Shown here piece by piece: positions 21,457 to 28,175 of a DNA stretch of 39,626 nt. The position numbers and the translations under genes were made by a program. Positions within the stretch are counted from its first letter, which is position 1. Each line of letters opens with the position of its first letter. Origin of the DNA: a virus; IMG/VR virus record IMGVR_UViG_3300013306_000031, positions 1 through 39,626 of that record. The stretch is one strand, 5' to 3'. The notes under the pieces were generated by a model. The model had not been told where the DNA came from. It did no database searches and saw only the letters and a list, made by a program, of their open reading frames with translations.

Positions 21457-21731
21457 GATGATGCCTCTCGGTAGGGATTCGTCACGTCGCCGAACGCGAC
21501 GCCTACGGGGTCATTGAATGTAGCCGCCCGGCCCTCATCCCACGCGACTTCCCGCGCTTCCCGTACCGGACCAAACCCCGCAGCGGTGAGTTCTGCTTCG
21601 ACGTGCAAGTTGTGCTCCTTGACGGACTCGCTGTGCAGTTCCCGCGTGTCGTAGAAGATGCCCTCACAAGCGCAGCATCGGTCGGCATATCTGAACTGGT
21701 GCTCCGCGAGCACGTCTGCCATGTCGCTCAT
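21453..21731 (-). CDS. Small hypothetical protein, 92 aa
   Basis: It contains a C-C-A-C cluster near residue 17, a His/Glu-rich helix (RELHSESVKEHNLHVEAELTAAG) and EAREVAWDEGRAATFNDP. ATG 21731 overlaps the previous stop (ATGA); the frame open to 21842 has no ribosome site. No family recognised. Confidence 0.62.
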   Translation of the reverse strand: MSDMADVLAEHQFRYADRCCACEGIFYDTRELHSESVKEHNLHVEAELTAAGFGPVREAREVAWDEGRAATFNDPVGVAFGDVTNPYREASS

Positions 21732-22159
21732 GCGCCCTCCCCAGTGATCGCGGCAATGGTTTCGCAGGGCCAGAGCGATTCGCGGTAGGACCAGTCGCCG
21801 TCGCCAGCTTCGCTCAACTGCTCCGACTCGACGCGTCCACACTCGGCGCAGACCTCGAAGAACTCCACCTGGCTCTTCTGGTCGTCGCCCATGGCTTCGT
21901 CGTAGTCGTACTCGGCGGCCTCTTCGCGGGTGTCGAAACTGCCGGTCCAGTCAGGGTGGGTCCAGCGCTTCTCCGGCTTGTGCAGCGCCTCCACCCGGTC
22001 CAGCGCGGCCCGCTGCTCCCGAACCATGGTGAGGAGGGCCGGGATGTCCCGGGCTGAGTCCCACGCCATCTCCGCGTAGTCGGACGCTGCCAGACTCTCG
22101 TGCGTCATGGCATAGTCGCTCCGGGCTTCGATGGCGGCGAGCTGGTCAGGGGCCGTCAT
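21728..22159 (-). CDS. Hypothetical early protein, 143 aa
   Basis: A helical N-terminal part (DQLAAIEARSDYAMTHESL, DIPALLTMVREQRAALDRVEALH) resembles the Ala-rich helices of many small actinophage proteins; the C-terminal part is acidic, with C-A-E-C near 108 that could hold a metal. ATG 22159 overlaps the previous stop. Role unknown. Confidence 0.62.
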   Translation of the reverse strand: MTAPDQLAAIEARSDYAMTHESLAASDYAEMAWDSARDIPALLTMVREQRAALDRVEALHKPEKRWTHPDWTGSFDTREEAAEYDYDEAMGDDQKSQVEFFEVCAECGRVESEQLSEAGDGDWSYRESLWPCETIAAITGEGA

Positions 22160-22395
22160 GCGGTCACTTCGCATTTGCTGTGTGTGAAGTCAGGTTCCCA
22201 CATGACTGCCTTTGCGTTGGCCTGAGCCATCACCTCAAGGAACGTCAGCGGTGTCCCGTCCGGCCAAACATTGAACGGGTTCTGCGTGCACTCAAAGACT
22301 CGGGTGCGCTGGACTGTCTTGCCGCACACCGGGCACTCGCCCTTGCGGCGCGCCTGATGCTTCGCGACGGGGAAGCGGTAGGTCATGGTGCTCAT
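22156..22395 (-). CDS. Small zinc-ribbon protein, 79 aa
   Basis: It has C-P-V-C near residue 21, then FECTQNPFNVWPDGTP, and a final Cys near 75. A single zinc ribbon with an aromatic extension is likely. ATG 22395 overlaps the previous stop (ATGA). Confidence 0.62.
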   Translation of the reverse strand: MSTMTYRFPVAKHQARRKGECPVCGKTVQRTRVFECTQNPFNVWPDGTPLTFLEVMAQANAKAVMWEPDFTHSKCEVTA

Positions 22396-22688
22396 GTGTT
22401 CGTTTCCTTTTCGTCATAGTGGGGGAGTGTGGCGAAACGGGTCCAGACCTCGACTTCGCGCTCCATGATCAGCTCGATGCACGATTCGCCGCGCACTGCC
22501 CTCTCATGGAAGGCGTGCGCCTGCCAATACTCGGCGGCCAGTTCGGCGTCCGTGAGGCGCTTGCCCTGTGCGTATCCGTCCGCGTGCGAGGCAGGGTAGG
22601 CCCAGAATCCATCAGGGCTGTTGTAGGTAGATTCCCTGCCGTACCGTCCGGGCTCCTTTTTGTACACGGTCAGTTCCAGTGCTTTCAC
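22392..22688 (-). CDS. Hypothetical early protein, 98 aa
   Basis: The start is MKALELTVYKKEPGRYGRES, followed by SPDGFWAYPASHADGYAQGKRLT and a helix AELAAEYWQAHAFHERAVRG. No family is recognised. Both ends are four-base overlaps with neighbours. Confidence 0.62.
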   Translation of the reverse strand: MKALELTVYKKEPGRYGRESTYNSPDGFWAYPASHADGYAQGKRLTDAELAAEYWQAHAFHERAVRGESCIELIMEREVEVWTRFATLPHYDEKETNT

Positions 22689-22909
22689 TGCTCGGCCCTC
22701 TCTTCCTCATTCAAATCCCGGTAGTGTCGTGCGGCGGGTTCCCAGGATCTGGCCCGGTAGTCAGGCATCGGCGGCAACGGGGCCATGTGGTCGTAAGCTT
22801 CGGCGGCTGCGACGATGCCCCGTAACAGGACCTGCGCTGTGGTGGCCTCCACTGTCACGGTGTCCTGCCCGGCCTGTATGGCGAGGGCCTGATACTCGGC
22901 GGACGTCAT
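22685..22909 (-). CDS. Hypothetical early protein, 74 aa
   Basis: The protein has a small strand-helix core (DTVTVEATTAQVLLRGIVAAAEAYDHM) and a Pro-rich, then acidic end. It is unrecognised. ATG 22909 overlaps the previous stop (ATGA). Confidence 0.6.
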   Translation of the reverse strand: MTSAEYQALAIQAGQDTVTVEATTAQVLLRGIVAAAEAYDHMAPLPPMPDYRARSWEPAARHYRDLNEEERAEQ

Positions 22910-23259
22910 GGCTGGGGCTCATGCAGGACGGTGGCGGGGAGGATGGAGCTTCCGTCCTTGGTCGAGCGAACGAACCCGCCGTCACCGCACTTCCATTGCT
23001 GATACTCACCGAACGGCGCCGGGTGCGCTGGGTAGTGCTGGAAGGCGCGGCCATTGCGGAGCACGACACTCCCAACCGGCAGCGCGTCCAGTTCCTCCAC
23101 GGTGGTGATGGCGCGCGGCTTGGAGTAACCGGCGGCGAGTAGCGCGTCGGCTACTCCGCCCGCAACGTGAGTGACAATCTCGGCGGCAGTCTCCAAGTGG
23201 AGAGCTTTCATGTGCCGCGTTGCGAGGATGGTTCCTGCCAGCTCATCCCGTGCCGTCAT
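22906..23259 (-). CDS. Hypothetical early protein, 117 aa
   Basis: A helical half (ETAAEIVTHVAGGVADALLAAGYSKPR) is followed by the stretch ITTVEELDALPVGSVVLRNG, which recurs in many small actinophage proteins and looks like an SH3-like strand hairpin, and an aromatic end. ATG 23259 overlaps the previous stop (ATGA). Function unknown. Confidence 0.63.
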   Translation of the reverse strand: MTARDELAGTILATRHMKALHLETAAEIVTHVAGGVADALLAAGYSKPRAITTVEELDALPVGSVVLRNGRAFQHYPAHPAPFGEYQQWKCGDGGFVRSTKDGSSILPATVLHEPQP

Positions 23260-23564
23260 GCCCCCACAACCTTCCATGCGATGTTTTCGCGTGCGTCTTT
23301 GCGGGCCAGTTCGGGGAGTGCTGCCCACTCGGGCTGAGTGATCCGCCGATCAGCCTCAGCAAGCCAGCCACCACGCAGCATGGGGGAATGGTCGTAGTCG
23401 AGCATGTCCAGCTTCGAACCCTGGACGGACTCATAAAACAAGGCACGCGCCACAGCCTCACGCCCGGACATGACAGCCGGTGATTGGCGCTTGATCGGCC
23501 GGGCGAACACGTCAGCCACGAACTGGCGGAGAGTCCACGGCGCGGCATGGGAGTTGGTGGTCAT
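23256..23564 (-). CDS. Hypothetical early protein, 102 aa
   Basis: It contains WTLRQFVADVFARPIKRQSP, a helix SGREAVARALFYESVQG and a C-terminal RITQPEWAALPELARKDARENIAWKVV. No family is recognised. AAAGGAAAG lies upstream of ATG 23564, which also overlaps the previous stop as ATGA. Confidence 0.65.
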   Translation of the reverse strand: MTTNSHAAPWTLRQFVADVFARPIKRQSPAVMSGREAVARALFYESVQGSKLDMLDYDHSPMLRGGWLAEADRRITQPEWAALPELARKDARENIAWKVVGA

Positions 23565-23731
23565 GATTCTTTCCTTTGGTCTTCGCGGAATCGCTCGTAA
23601 GCGTCGTCGCTACGGTCGTCTTCTTCGTGGGCGGGGCAGAGGTCGCCTACGTTAGGCACGTCGTTGTCGCAATATTCAGCGGGATTGTCGCGGGTCTGGC
23701 GGTAGGTTAGTGCGCAGCAGAAGCTCGTCAT
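23561..23731 (-). CDS. Small Cys-containing protein, 56 aa
   Basis: This gene was read directly from the sequence and overlaps both neighbours by four bases. The product starts MTSFCCALTYRQTRDNPAEYC, has LCPAHEEDD near residue 33 and ends in a charged helix. Its Cys pairs and His suggest a small zinc fold, as in other members of this block. Confidence 0.65.
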   Translation of the reverse strand: MTSFCCALTYRQTRDNPAEYCDNDVPNVGDLCPAHEEDDRSDDAYERFREDQRKES

Positions 23732-23871
23732 TTCCCCTCACACTCCACGCAGCCGGAAGTGGGCCCGTGCATCAGGTGGTACTCGTCGGCACGGTCAAGG
23801 GCCAATGCGCGCAGCGAGAGAGTGGCGAACACTGCGGCGAGGACTACGCACAAGAGGGTGGGCCAGCTCAT
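23728..23871 (-). CDS. Small membrane-associated protein, 47 aa
   Basis: This gene was read directly from the sequence. Residues 3-25 (WPTLLCVVLAAVFATLSLRALAL) form one likely membrane helix; the rest holds DEYHLMHGPTSGCVECEGK with a C-x2-C. It lies in the ATGA chain. Role unknown; small membrane proteins in early operons sometimes affect host membrane functions or superinfection. Confidence 0.65.
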   Translation of the reverse strand: MSWPTLLCVVLAAVFATLSLRALALDRADEYHLMHGPTSGCVECEGK

Positions 23872-24143
23872 GATTGGATTCCTTCTCTAATCCGGCGCTG
23901 CCAAACTCTCAGCACGCCGTTCTTGCGGGATTTGGATGTTGAGGTCTGGTAACCCACGGCCTCGATGAACCCGAGCGAACGGGCCCGGGAGAATGCTTGA
24001 CCCGCCCAGTTGGCGACAGGTGGCCGGCGCAACTCTCGGGTGAGGTCATCGGCGGTCACGATGGTCTGCATGTGCGACAGGCCGATAATCGTGTTCAGGG
24101 CGTCTTCTGGCCACGAATCGTCCTCCATGACCATGGCTTTCAC
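23868..24143 (-). CDS. Winged-helix-like protein, 91 aa
   Basis: The core TADDLTRELRRPPVANWAGQAFSRARSLGFIEAVGYQTSTSKSRKNGVLRVWQR has the helix-helix-wing look of small phage DNA-binding proteins. GTG 24143 is the start, overlapping the previous stop as GTGA; ATGs at 24134 and 24128 are alternatives. Target unknown. Confidence 0.6.
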   Translation of the reverse strand: MKAMVMEDDSWPEDALNTIIGLSHMQTIVTADDLTRELRRPPVANWAGQAFSRARSLGFIEAVGYQTSTSKSRKNGVLRVWQRRIREGIQS

Positions 24144-24277
24144 GGTCGCGGCCTAATCGGGTGGTGCACGATAATGTTGCCGGTTCGCTCGATGCGGTAC
24201 TTGATCGGCGCGGCAGGAGGCGCGCACCACTTGGCGTGCCCGCCGCCGATCCTGGCGCAGTGCTGGCAGACGCTCAT
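24140..24277 (-). CDS. Small zinc-binding protein, 45 aa
   Basis: This gene was read directly from the sequence. The product MSVCQHCARIGGGHAKWC has four potential zinc ligands in its first 18 residues, then a basic end YRIERTGNIIVHHPIRPRP. It lies between two four-base overlaps. Confidence 0.62.
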   Translation of the reverse strand: MSVCQHCARIGGGHAKWCAPPAAPIKYRIERTGNIIVHHPIRPRP

Positions 24278-24336
24278 GCGCAGCTCACCCGGAGCTCTTG
24301 AAGAATGCTGTGCACGCCTCGGTCATCGCTGGTCAT
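24274..24336 (-). CDS. Micro-ORF, 20 aa
   Basis: This very short frame (MTSDDRGVHSILQELRVSCA) starts in an ATGA overlap with the helix-turn-helix gene and ends in an ATGA overlap with the next gene. It may serve only to carry ribosomes between the two, and the case rests wholly on the overlaps. Confidence 0.4.
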   Translation of the reverse strand: MTSDDRGVHSILQELRVSCA

Positions 24337-24693
24337 GGGGTCCTCGCAATCTGGGATAGTCGGTCAATGTCGGTCCGATTTGGTTGGCCATTTTCCGAGC
24401 GGACTTTTCCGGACTCGATCAGCCGGGAGATAAAGGACGGCGACACGTTCAACTCGCGTGCTGCGTCGTCCGTGGTCATGGCGTCGGCCGGGATCTCGCC
24501 ACGGTGCGCGGCTCGGTCCTTATTCCCATGCCAGCCGCCCTGGTGGAAGTAGCCGCACTCGCACTTGTAGACGGCGAGCTTTAGATTGGTTTGCCGTAGG
24601 TTGTGCTTGGCTTGCGTGCGCGTATCGAAACAACGTGCGCGACGTCTTGATGCCTTGGCGGACGGCTACCTTTATCGTATTGTCGGGGATCAT
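24333..24693 (-). pseudogene. Zinc-ribbon/HTH gene split by a frameshift
   Basis: The start (24693, ATGA with the previous gene) and stop (24333, ATGA with the next) fit the coupling chain, but the span is one base longer than whole codons. The first frame runs MIPDNTIKVAVRQG to a stop at 24520. The second frame, open from 24665 to 24333 but without a start codon before its conserved part, encodes RCFDTRTQAKHNLRQT, a zinc motif YKCECGYFHQGGWH and an HTH, MTTDDAARELNVSPSFISRL. A mutation, an assembly error or a +1 frameshift could explain it. The HTH part (24479-24333) might also be made alone from ATG 24479. Confidence 0.6.
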
Positions 24694-24920
24694 GCGGCCA
24701 ACCGCTCAGCGTCGACGTTGGCCGATGCATCTTCGCCAGTGTTGTCCGTGTACTGGATGAACCGAACAAGCATCGGGTCGAACTCGCCACGCTTGAACTT
24801 GACGGCCAGCTTGTCAGCGCGGGACTTGGATAGGACCTCGCCATTCTCAGCGGCGATGTTTAGCAACGCGTCACGGATGTCGTTCTTATCGGCGGCGCGG
24901 TCAACGAATTTGAAAAACAC
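24690..24920 (-). CDS. Small hypothetical early protein, 76 aa
   Basis: This is the first gene of the small-gene chain. Start GTG 24920 has GGGAG seven bases upstream. The product is mostly helical (MFFKFVDRAADKNDIRDALLNIAAENGEVLSKSRADKLAVKF) with an acidic C-terminal half. No family recognised. Confidence 0.65.
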   Translation of the reverse strand: MFFKFVDRAADKNDIRDALLNIAAENGEVLSKSRADKLAVKFKRGEFDPMLVRFIQYTDNTGEDASANVDAERLAA

Positions 24921-25050
24921 AGAGTTCTCCCTAGGAAACTCGAGTCTCGAAAGACAAGAGGGGTCGGAAAGGGGCGGGGTGTTTGCCCTGAGTGGGCGAG
25001 GTGGTGCGGGTGGCCGGCGCTATGCGCTGCGGCTAGGGTGGTGCTGGGTG
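24921..25050. other. Gene-free leader between excisionase-like gene and small-gene chain
   Basis: This 130-bp gap has no gene. It contains a GCGC-TAT-GCGC hairpin (about 25018-25028) and a C-rich, minus-strand leader before the ribosome site of the next gene. No convincing promoter was found; read-through from the Cro-like promoter is assumed. Confidence 0.4.
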
Positions 25051-25233
25051 CTACTTGGGTGCGTCGGGGAGTGCTTCGAGCCAGGCTTTCAACTCGTCTG
25101 CGAGGATGACTGGCTTGGTGCCGATGTATCGGACGGTTAGATCATTGTTGGCGATCTTGCGGCGGAGTACGCTCACTGATGTGGATGCGACGTCGGCGGC
25201 TTCGGGGATGGAGTATGCGAGCTTCCCGCTCAT
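25051..25233 (-). CDS. HTH protein, possible excisionase
   Basis: This 60-residue protein is a helix-turn-helix of the MerR/HTH_17 type: LAYSIPEAADVASTSVSVLRRKIANNDLTVRYIGTKPVILADELKAWLEALP. This form is used by many phage excisionases and by other small regulators. As the second gene of the early operon of an integrating phage it is a good candidate for the directionality factor of the integrase. ATG 25233 overlaps the previous stop (ATGA). Confidence 0.75.
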   Translation of the reverse strand: MSGKLAYSIPEAADVASTSVSVLRRKIANNDLTVRYIGTKPVILADELKAWLEALPDAPK

Positions 25234-25487
25234 GCCGCTGACCGCTTCATTGCGAGGTCGGCGGGAACGAGTTCTGAGGGCCATACTTCGAGTGCTGCGG
25301 CGATTTTGCGGAACTCGATGAAGTTGAGTAATCCGTCGCCGTCAAGCCTGCGGCATAGTGTCTTGTAGGGTATTCCGGTCTGGTCTGCTAGGGAGTTCTT
25401 ACTAACCCCCTTCGCGTCGATTGCCTGGTTGATGAGGTCGATTTCGGTTCGGGGTGAGGGCTGCTTCGCCGTCATTGTCTTAGCCAT
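25230..25487 (-). CDS. Cro-like XRE-family regulator
   Basis: This 85-residue protein has an XRE helix-turn-helix: IDLINQAIDAKGVSKNSLADQTGIPYKTLCRRLDGDGLLNFIEFRKIAAALEVWPSELV. It is the first gene of the leftward early operon, divergent from the plus-strand repressor gene, with operator-like repeats between them, so it is the likely Cro. No ribosome site precedes ATG 25487 (or the second ATG at 25475), which suggests a leaderless message. Confidence 0.8.
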   Translation of the reverse strand: MAKTMTAKQPSPRTEIDLINQAIDAKGVSKNSLADQTGIPYKTLCRRLDGDGLLNFIEFRKIAAALEVWPSELVPADLAMKRSAA

Positions 25488-25489
25488 GT

Positions 25490-25585
25490 GACTAACTGTA
25501 CTTAGTCATTCGACTAAGCGCAAGCCCAAATCCAAGTAGCTTTCAGACGTGTAATTCGAGTACCGTTCGGCTTACCGGATTAGTC
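25490..25585. promoter_or_regulatory. Operator array between divergent regulators
   Basis: Half-sites GACTAA (25490-25495), TTAGTC (25502-25507), GACTAA (25512-25517) and TTAGTC (25580-25585) lie in the 140-bp gap. The middle two form the dyad CTTAGTC-attc-GACTAAG (25501-25518), and the first two a wider dyad with a 6-bp spacer. They cover the expected leftward promoter. For the plus-strand gene, TTGCAA and CATAAG, 16 bp apart (about 25593-25619), could be its promoter, giving a nearly leaderless transcript. Confidence 0.7.
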
Positions 25586-25627
25586 GATCTATTGCAAACT
25601 TGATCCAAATGACCATAAGCTAGCCAT

Positions 25628-25885
25628 ATGAATAACGCATTCGAGGGTTTAGAAGCTGCCTTGGCAACGCAAATCAAGGTGGAGCTTGTGGAGCGCGGGC
25701 TTGATCAGAAGACGCTAGCCGAGCGCGTAGGTATCCATCCGGTCACGATGACCAAGTACCTGAAGAATCAGCGGAGCATGCCCATGCCGGTCCTGATTGA
25801 TATTTCAGCCACATTCGGCATCAGCCCTCGCGTATTGATGCAGCGAGCCGAAGCCAGGCTTCAGTCATCAGCTCGGACGGCGTAA
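25628..25885 (+). CDS. XRE-family repressor-like regulator
   Basis: This 85-residue protein is an XRE helix-turn-helix: TQIKVELVERGLDQKTLAERVGIHPVTMTKYLKNQRSMPMPVLIDISATFGISPRVLMQRAEARL. It is transcribed away from the Cro-like gene, with shared operators, so it is the best candidate for the immunity repressor. It is short and has no peptidase or oligomerisation domain, unlike lambda CI, as is common in small actinophage repressors. No ribosome site precedes ATG 25628. Confidence 0.75.
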   Translation: MNNAFEGLEAALATQIKVELVERGLDQKTLAERVGIHPVTMTKYLKNQRSMPMPVLIDISATFGISPRVLMQRAEARLQSSARTA

Positions 25886-26018
25886 CTCCACCCGTCGTCG
25901 CCTGAATGCACAAGTCACGGACCGTTAATCCAGACATGACGGCGTGATGGATGACGTGGATGGTATGCACTGCGGTTGCCCCCAAGCTAAGAACACATAT
26001 TCGTTTCCTTGAGACCAT

Positions 26019-26055
26019 AGCCCACCCCTCTGACATTCAGTCGGGTGGGCTTTTT
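26019..26055 (+). terminator. Intrinsic terminator after repressor-like gene
   Basis: AGCCCACCC (26019-26027) pairs perfectly with GGGTGGGCT (26043-26051), followed by TTTT. It ends the plus-strand repressor transcript 134 bp after the gene; the intervening stretch holds no gene. Confidence 0.85.
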
Positions 26056-26146
26056 GGTGGAATCTGAAAGCCAGATTACCCCATATGCACGCGATTTATT
26101 AATCCGGCATCCTACTTGTGGGTATCCCTGAAGTGCGGTGGATTCT

Positions 26147-26183
26147 GCGCATATGGACTAGTCCAGCGCATATGCGGTATAAC
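26147..26183 (+). promoter_or_regulatory. Promoter/operator of second plus-strand regulator
   Basis: TGGACT (26154-26159) and TATAAC (26178-26183), 18 bp apart, make a plausible promoter. The perfect palindrome GGACTAGTCC (26155-26164) covers the -35 box, and GCGCATATG is repeated at 26147-26155 and 26166-26174. These repeats look like a regulator binding site, perhaps for self-control. Confidence 0.5.
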
Positions 26184-26222
26184 TGCTGGTCAAGGGGTTT
26201 TCTGCCCCATAGGAGCCATACA

Positions 26223-26486
26223 ATGACGATCATGCCCTCTGGATCTGAGCCGCCCCCCGGCCCGTTCGCTCGCGCCGTCTCGGATGAGATACGGCTTGCC
26301 ATGGCCCGGCATCGGGTGAGTGGTACGCGACTCGGGGAAATGATCGGACGTTCACAAAGCTATGTCTCAAAGCGACTGAATCACGGCGCGGCGTTCACGG
26401 CCAACGATGTCGATCTGAGTTGCAAAGTCTTAGGTGAGGATCTACTAACGCTGGTCACCGCCGCGGTCAGAGCTGCGCGGCGCTAG
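26223..26486 (+). CDS. Second HTH regulator
   Basis: This 87-residue protein has an XRE-like helix-turn-helix: DEIRLAMARHRVSGTRLGEMIGRSQSYVSKRLNHGAAFTANDVDLSCKVLGEDLLTLV. It starts at ATG 26223 with AGGAG eight bases upstream. It has its own promoter and terminator between the repressor-like and integrase genes, pointing to expression in the prophage. It could be the true repressor, a control of integrase, or a lysogeny-expressed exclusion factor. Confidence 0.75.
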   Translation: MTIMPSGSEPPPGPFARAVSDEIRLAMARHRVSGTRLGEMIGRSQSYVSKRLNHGAAFTANDVDLSCKVLGEDLLTLVTAAVRAARR

Positions 26487-26492
26487 AACACG

Positions 26493-26526
26493 AAAAAGGC
26501 CCCCACCCGGAATGAGTGGGGGCCTT
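26493..26526. terminator. Bidirectional terminator between regulator and integrase
   Basis: GGCCCCCAC (26498-26506) pairs with GTGGGGGCC (26516-26524); AA/TT extends the stem. AAAAA before the stem gives TTTTT on the minus strand, ending the integrase message, while the plus strand ends with only TT. It serves two convergent genes. Confidence 0.82.
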
Positions 26527-26537
26527 CTGTCTGGGCG

Positions 26538-27758
26538 TCACGCTTCGATCTGCGGCCGCAGCAGCGCGGACAGTGACTCCATGCCTTCATTGAGTCTCGC
26601 GGAGTCCGTGCGCGTCCGGTATGACCGCGTCATCTGCCGCGTGCTGTGTCCGACAATGGCCTGGATGATGTCTTCGGGGACGCCGGCCGCGTAGAGCAGA
26701 TCCACGGTAGTGTGTCGGGCGCCGTGCAGCACAACATCTTCCGGGAGTTTCGCACCCACCATGAGCTTCTTCCATGCCTTGGTGACACGGTCTGGGTCCC
26801 ATGGCCGGCCGTCCTCGCGGAACACGAGACCATCCGGAGCGTCCTGTCGATGCAGTTCAAGGATGGACTTGAGCGGTTCCACGAGCGGGATGACGCGCCA
26901 GCCAGAGCTCGACTTGGGCCGGGTTAGGTACAGCGTGGACTTGACCTGCCGGTACTCGAAGTCGTCCGGTGCCTTGGTGATGTCAGTGATCCGCTGCATC
27001 TGCCATGACAGGTCAATCTCATCCGTGACACGATCCCATTCAAGCCCGATGATTTCACCGCGGCGGGCCCCGGTCAGCAGGTACGTTGCCCAGAGCGCCC
27101 GGTCGGCACGCGGGGCCAGGTGCGCGAGTAGCTGGATGGATTGCTCAAGTGTGAGCGCGGACTGTTCGGTGACGCGCTTTCGGGGCCGAGACACCATGTC
27201 GCACGGGTTCGCGCTGATCTTCCCTTCCTGCATGGCGGCGGCGAGCATGACCGAGAGTGCGTTGTGCGCGAGTAGAACGTAGGTGCTCGACAGCATCACG
27301 GTTTCATCGGGGAGTTCGCGGCCGTCGCGCAGTTTGGGATCCTTGGGCGTGGTGGCCATGACCTCATGCAGGCGGCGGACATCCTGCGCGTTGATCTTCC
27401 CCAGCATCTTTTTGCCAAGGACGGGAATTACGTAGCCGTCGATGACCGTGCGGTATCCGGCTAGGGTGCGCGGCTTGATGTCCTTGGGCGCGATCCGGTC
27501 CATCCAGTGCGCTGCCCACTTTGCGAGCGTGATGCTCGACGTCGGTAGATCGCCCTGCTTTGCTAGCTCGGCCTGGATCTTCCGCAGCTCGTCAATGACG
27601 TCCTGCTTGACCTTCCGGCATACGACTTTGCGGCGCCGCTTCCCATCCAGTCCCGCGGGGAGCTCGATGGCGGTACACCATAGCCCATCGGCCCGCTTGT
27701 AGACCGCACCTTCCCCCTTGCCGCGGGTCTTCGGTTTACGGGCGGCAGGCTTAGCCAT
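26538..27758 (-). CDS. int: Tyrosine integrase
   Basis: This 406-residue protein is a tyrosine recombinase that integrates the phage at a host tRNA gene. An N-terminal arm-binding part (GEGAVYKRADGLWCTAIELPAG) and a core-binding part (KWAAHWMDRIAPKDIKPRTLAGYRTVIDGYVIPVLG, about 80-115) precede the catalytic domain: R232 in TGARRGE, K282 in RPKSSSGW, H345 and R348 in LHGARHT, H371 in GHSTRQ and nucleophile Y380. The start overlaps a small gene by eight bases. attP lies about 500 bp upstream, as usual. Confidence 0.95.
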   Translation of the reverse strand: MAKPAARKPKTRGKGEGAVYKRADGLWCTAIELPAGLDGKRRRKVVCRKVKQDVIDELRKIQAELAKQGDLPTSSITLAKWAAHWMDRIAPKDIKPRTLAGYRTVIDGYVIPVLGKKMLGKINAQDVRRLHEVMATTPKDPKLRDGRELPDETVMLSSTYVLLAHNALSVMLAAAMQEGKISANPCDMVSRPRKRVTEQSALTLEQSIQLLAHLAPRADRALWATYLLTGARRGEIIGLEWDRVTDEIDLSWQMQRITDITKAPDDFEYRQVKSTLYLTRPKSSSGWRVIPLVEPLKSILELHRQDAPDGLVFREDGRPWDPDRVTKAWKKLMVGAKLPEDVVLHGARHTTVDLLYAAGVPEDIIQAIVGHSTRQMTRSYRTRTDSARLNEGMESLSALLRPQIEA

Positions 27759-27948
27759 GGGTGATCCACCTCAGCAGTGCAACGGCGGGCTTGGATACTT
27801 CGGCGCGTATGCGCTTGATGGCTACGTAGGCATTGAAGTTCACATCGCGCCCACTGCGACGCGCTGCGCATAGAGCACGCTTAGCCCGCGGCAGTTCGTC
27901 CTCAAGGATTACGCAGGCGTGCACGAGGTCATCAGCACGCCAACTCAT
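27751..27948 (-). CDS. Small helical protein upstream of integrase, 65 aa
   Basis: The product (MSWRADDLVHACVILEDELPRAKR, then AYVAIKRIRAEVSKPAVALLRWITHG) is basic and helical. ATG 27948 overlaps the previous stop (ATGA); the frame from GTG 28002 is less likely. It overlaps the integrase start, so it is made with the integrase. A recombination helper is possible; no family is recognised. Confidence 0.6.
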   Translation of the reverse strand: MSWRADDLVHACVILEDELPRAKRALCAARRSGRDVNFNAYVAIKRIRAEVSKPAVALLRWITHG

Positions 27949-28097
27949 GAACGCGCCGACTTCCGGCGTGCGCTGAGTTCGCGATACTCGGTAGTCAGCC
28001 ACTCGGAAGGCTGTTCGCCGCGGGCCTTGATCTTGCGGAGCGCGGCGCGATCTGCCTTCCAGTTAAGCTCGTCAACTTCGGTCCATTTGGATGTCAT
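27945..28097 (-). CDS. Small charged protein at head of integrase operon, 50 aa
   Basis: This gene was read directly from the sequence. MTSKWTEVDELNWKADRAAL and KIKARGEQPSEWLTTEYREL form a charged helical protein. It has no ribosome site, but TATAGT lies eight bases before ATG 28097, which fits a leaderless transcript starting at the ATG. The promoter overlaps one of the repeats flanking attP, so integrase binding could control it. Confidence 0.6.
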   Translation of the reverse strand: MTSKWTEVDELNWKADRAALRKIKARGEQPSEWLTTEYRELSARRKSARS

Positions 28098-28103
28098 GTA
28101 TCT

Positions 28104-28124
28104 ACTATAGCCATAACTGTAGCC
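28104..28124. repeat. Candidate integrase arm-type site, left
   Basis: A 21-bp sequence here (CTATAGCC...CTGTAGCC, with the half CT(A/G)TAGCC itself repeated) recurs at 28360-28380 with one mismatch, on the same strand, 256 bp apart. The two copies bracket the tRNA-derived core, the layout expected of arm-type integrase sites. It also overlaps the promoter of the integrase operon. Confidence 0.7.
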
Positions 28125-28175
28125 ATTCCTAGAAGTTTCAGGGAGTTTCTTGGGTGACGGAAGGGGTCGAACTTT

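Noticed and set aside
25821-26036. Minus-strand frame over the repressor-like 3' end
   Set aside because: It crosses the repressor terminator stem, lacks a ribosome site and shows no recognisable pattern.
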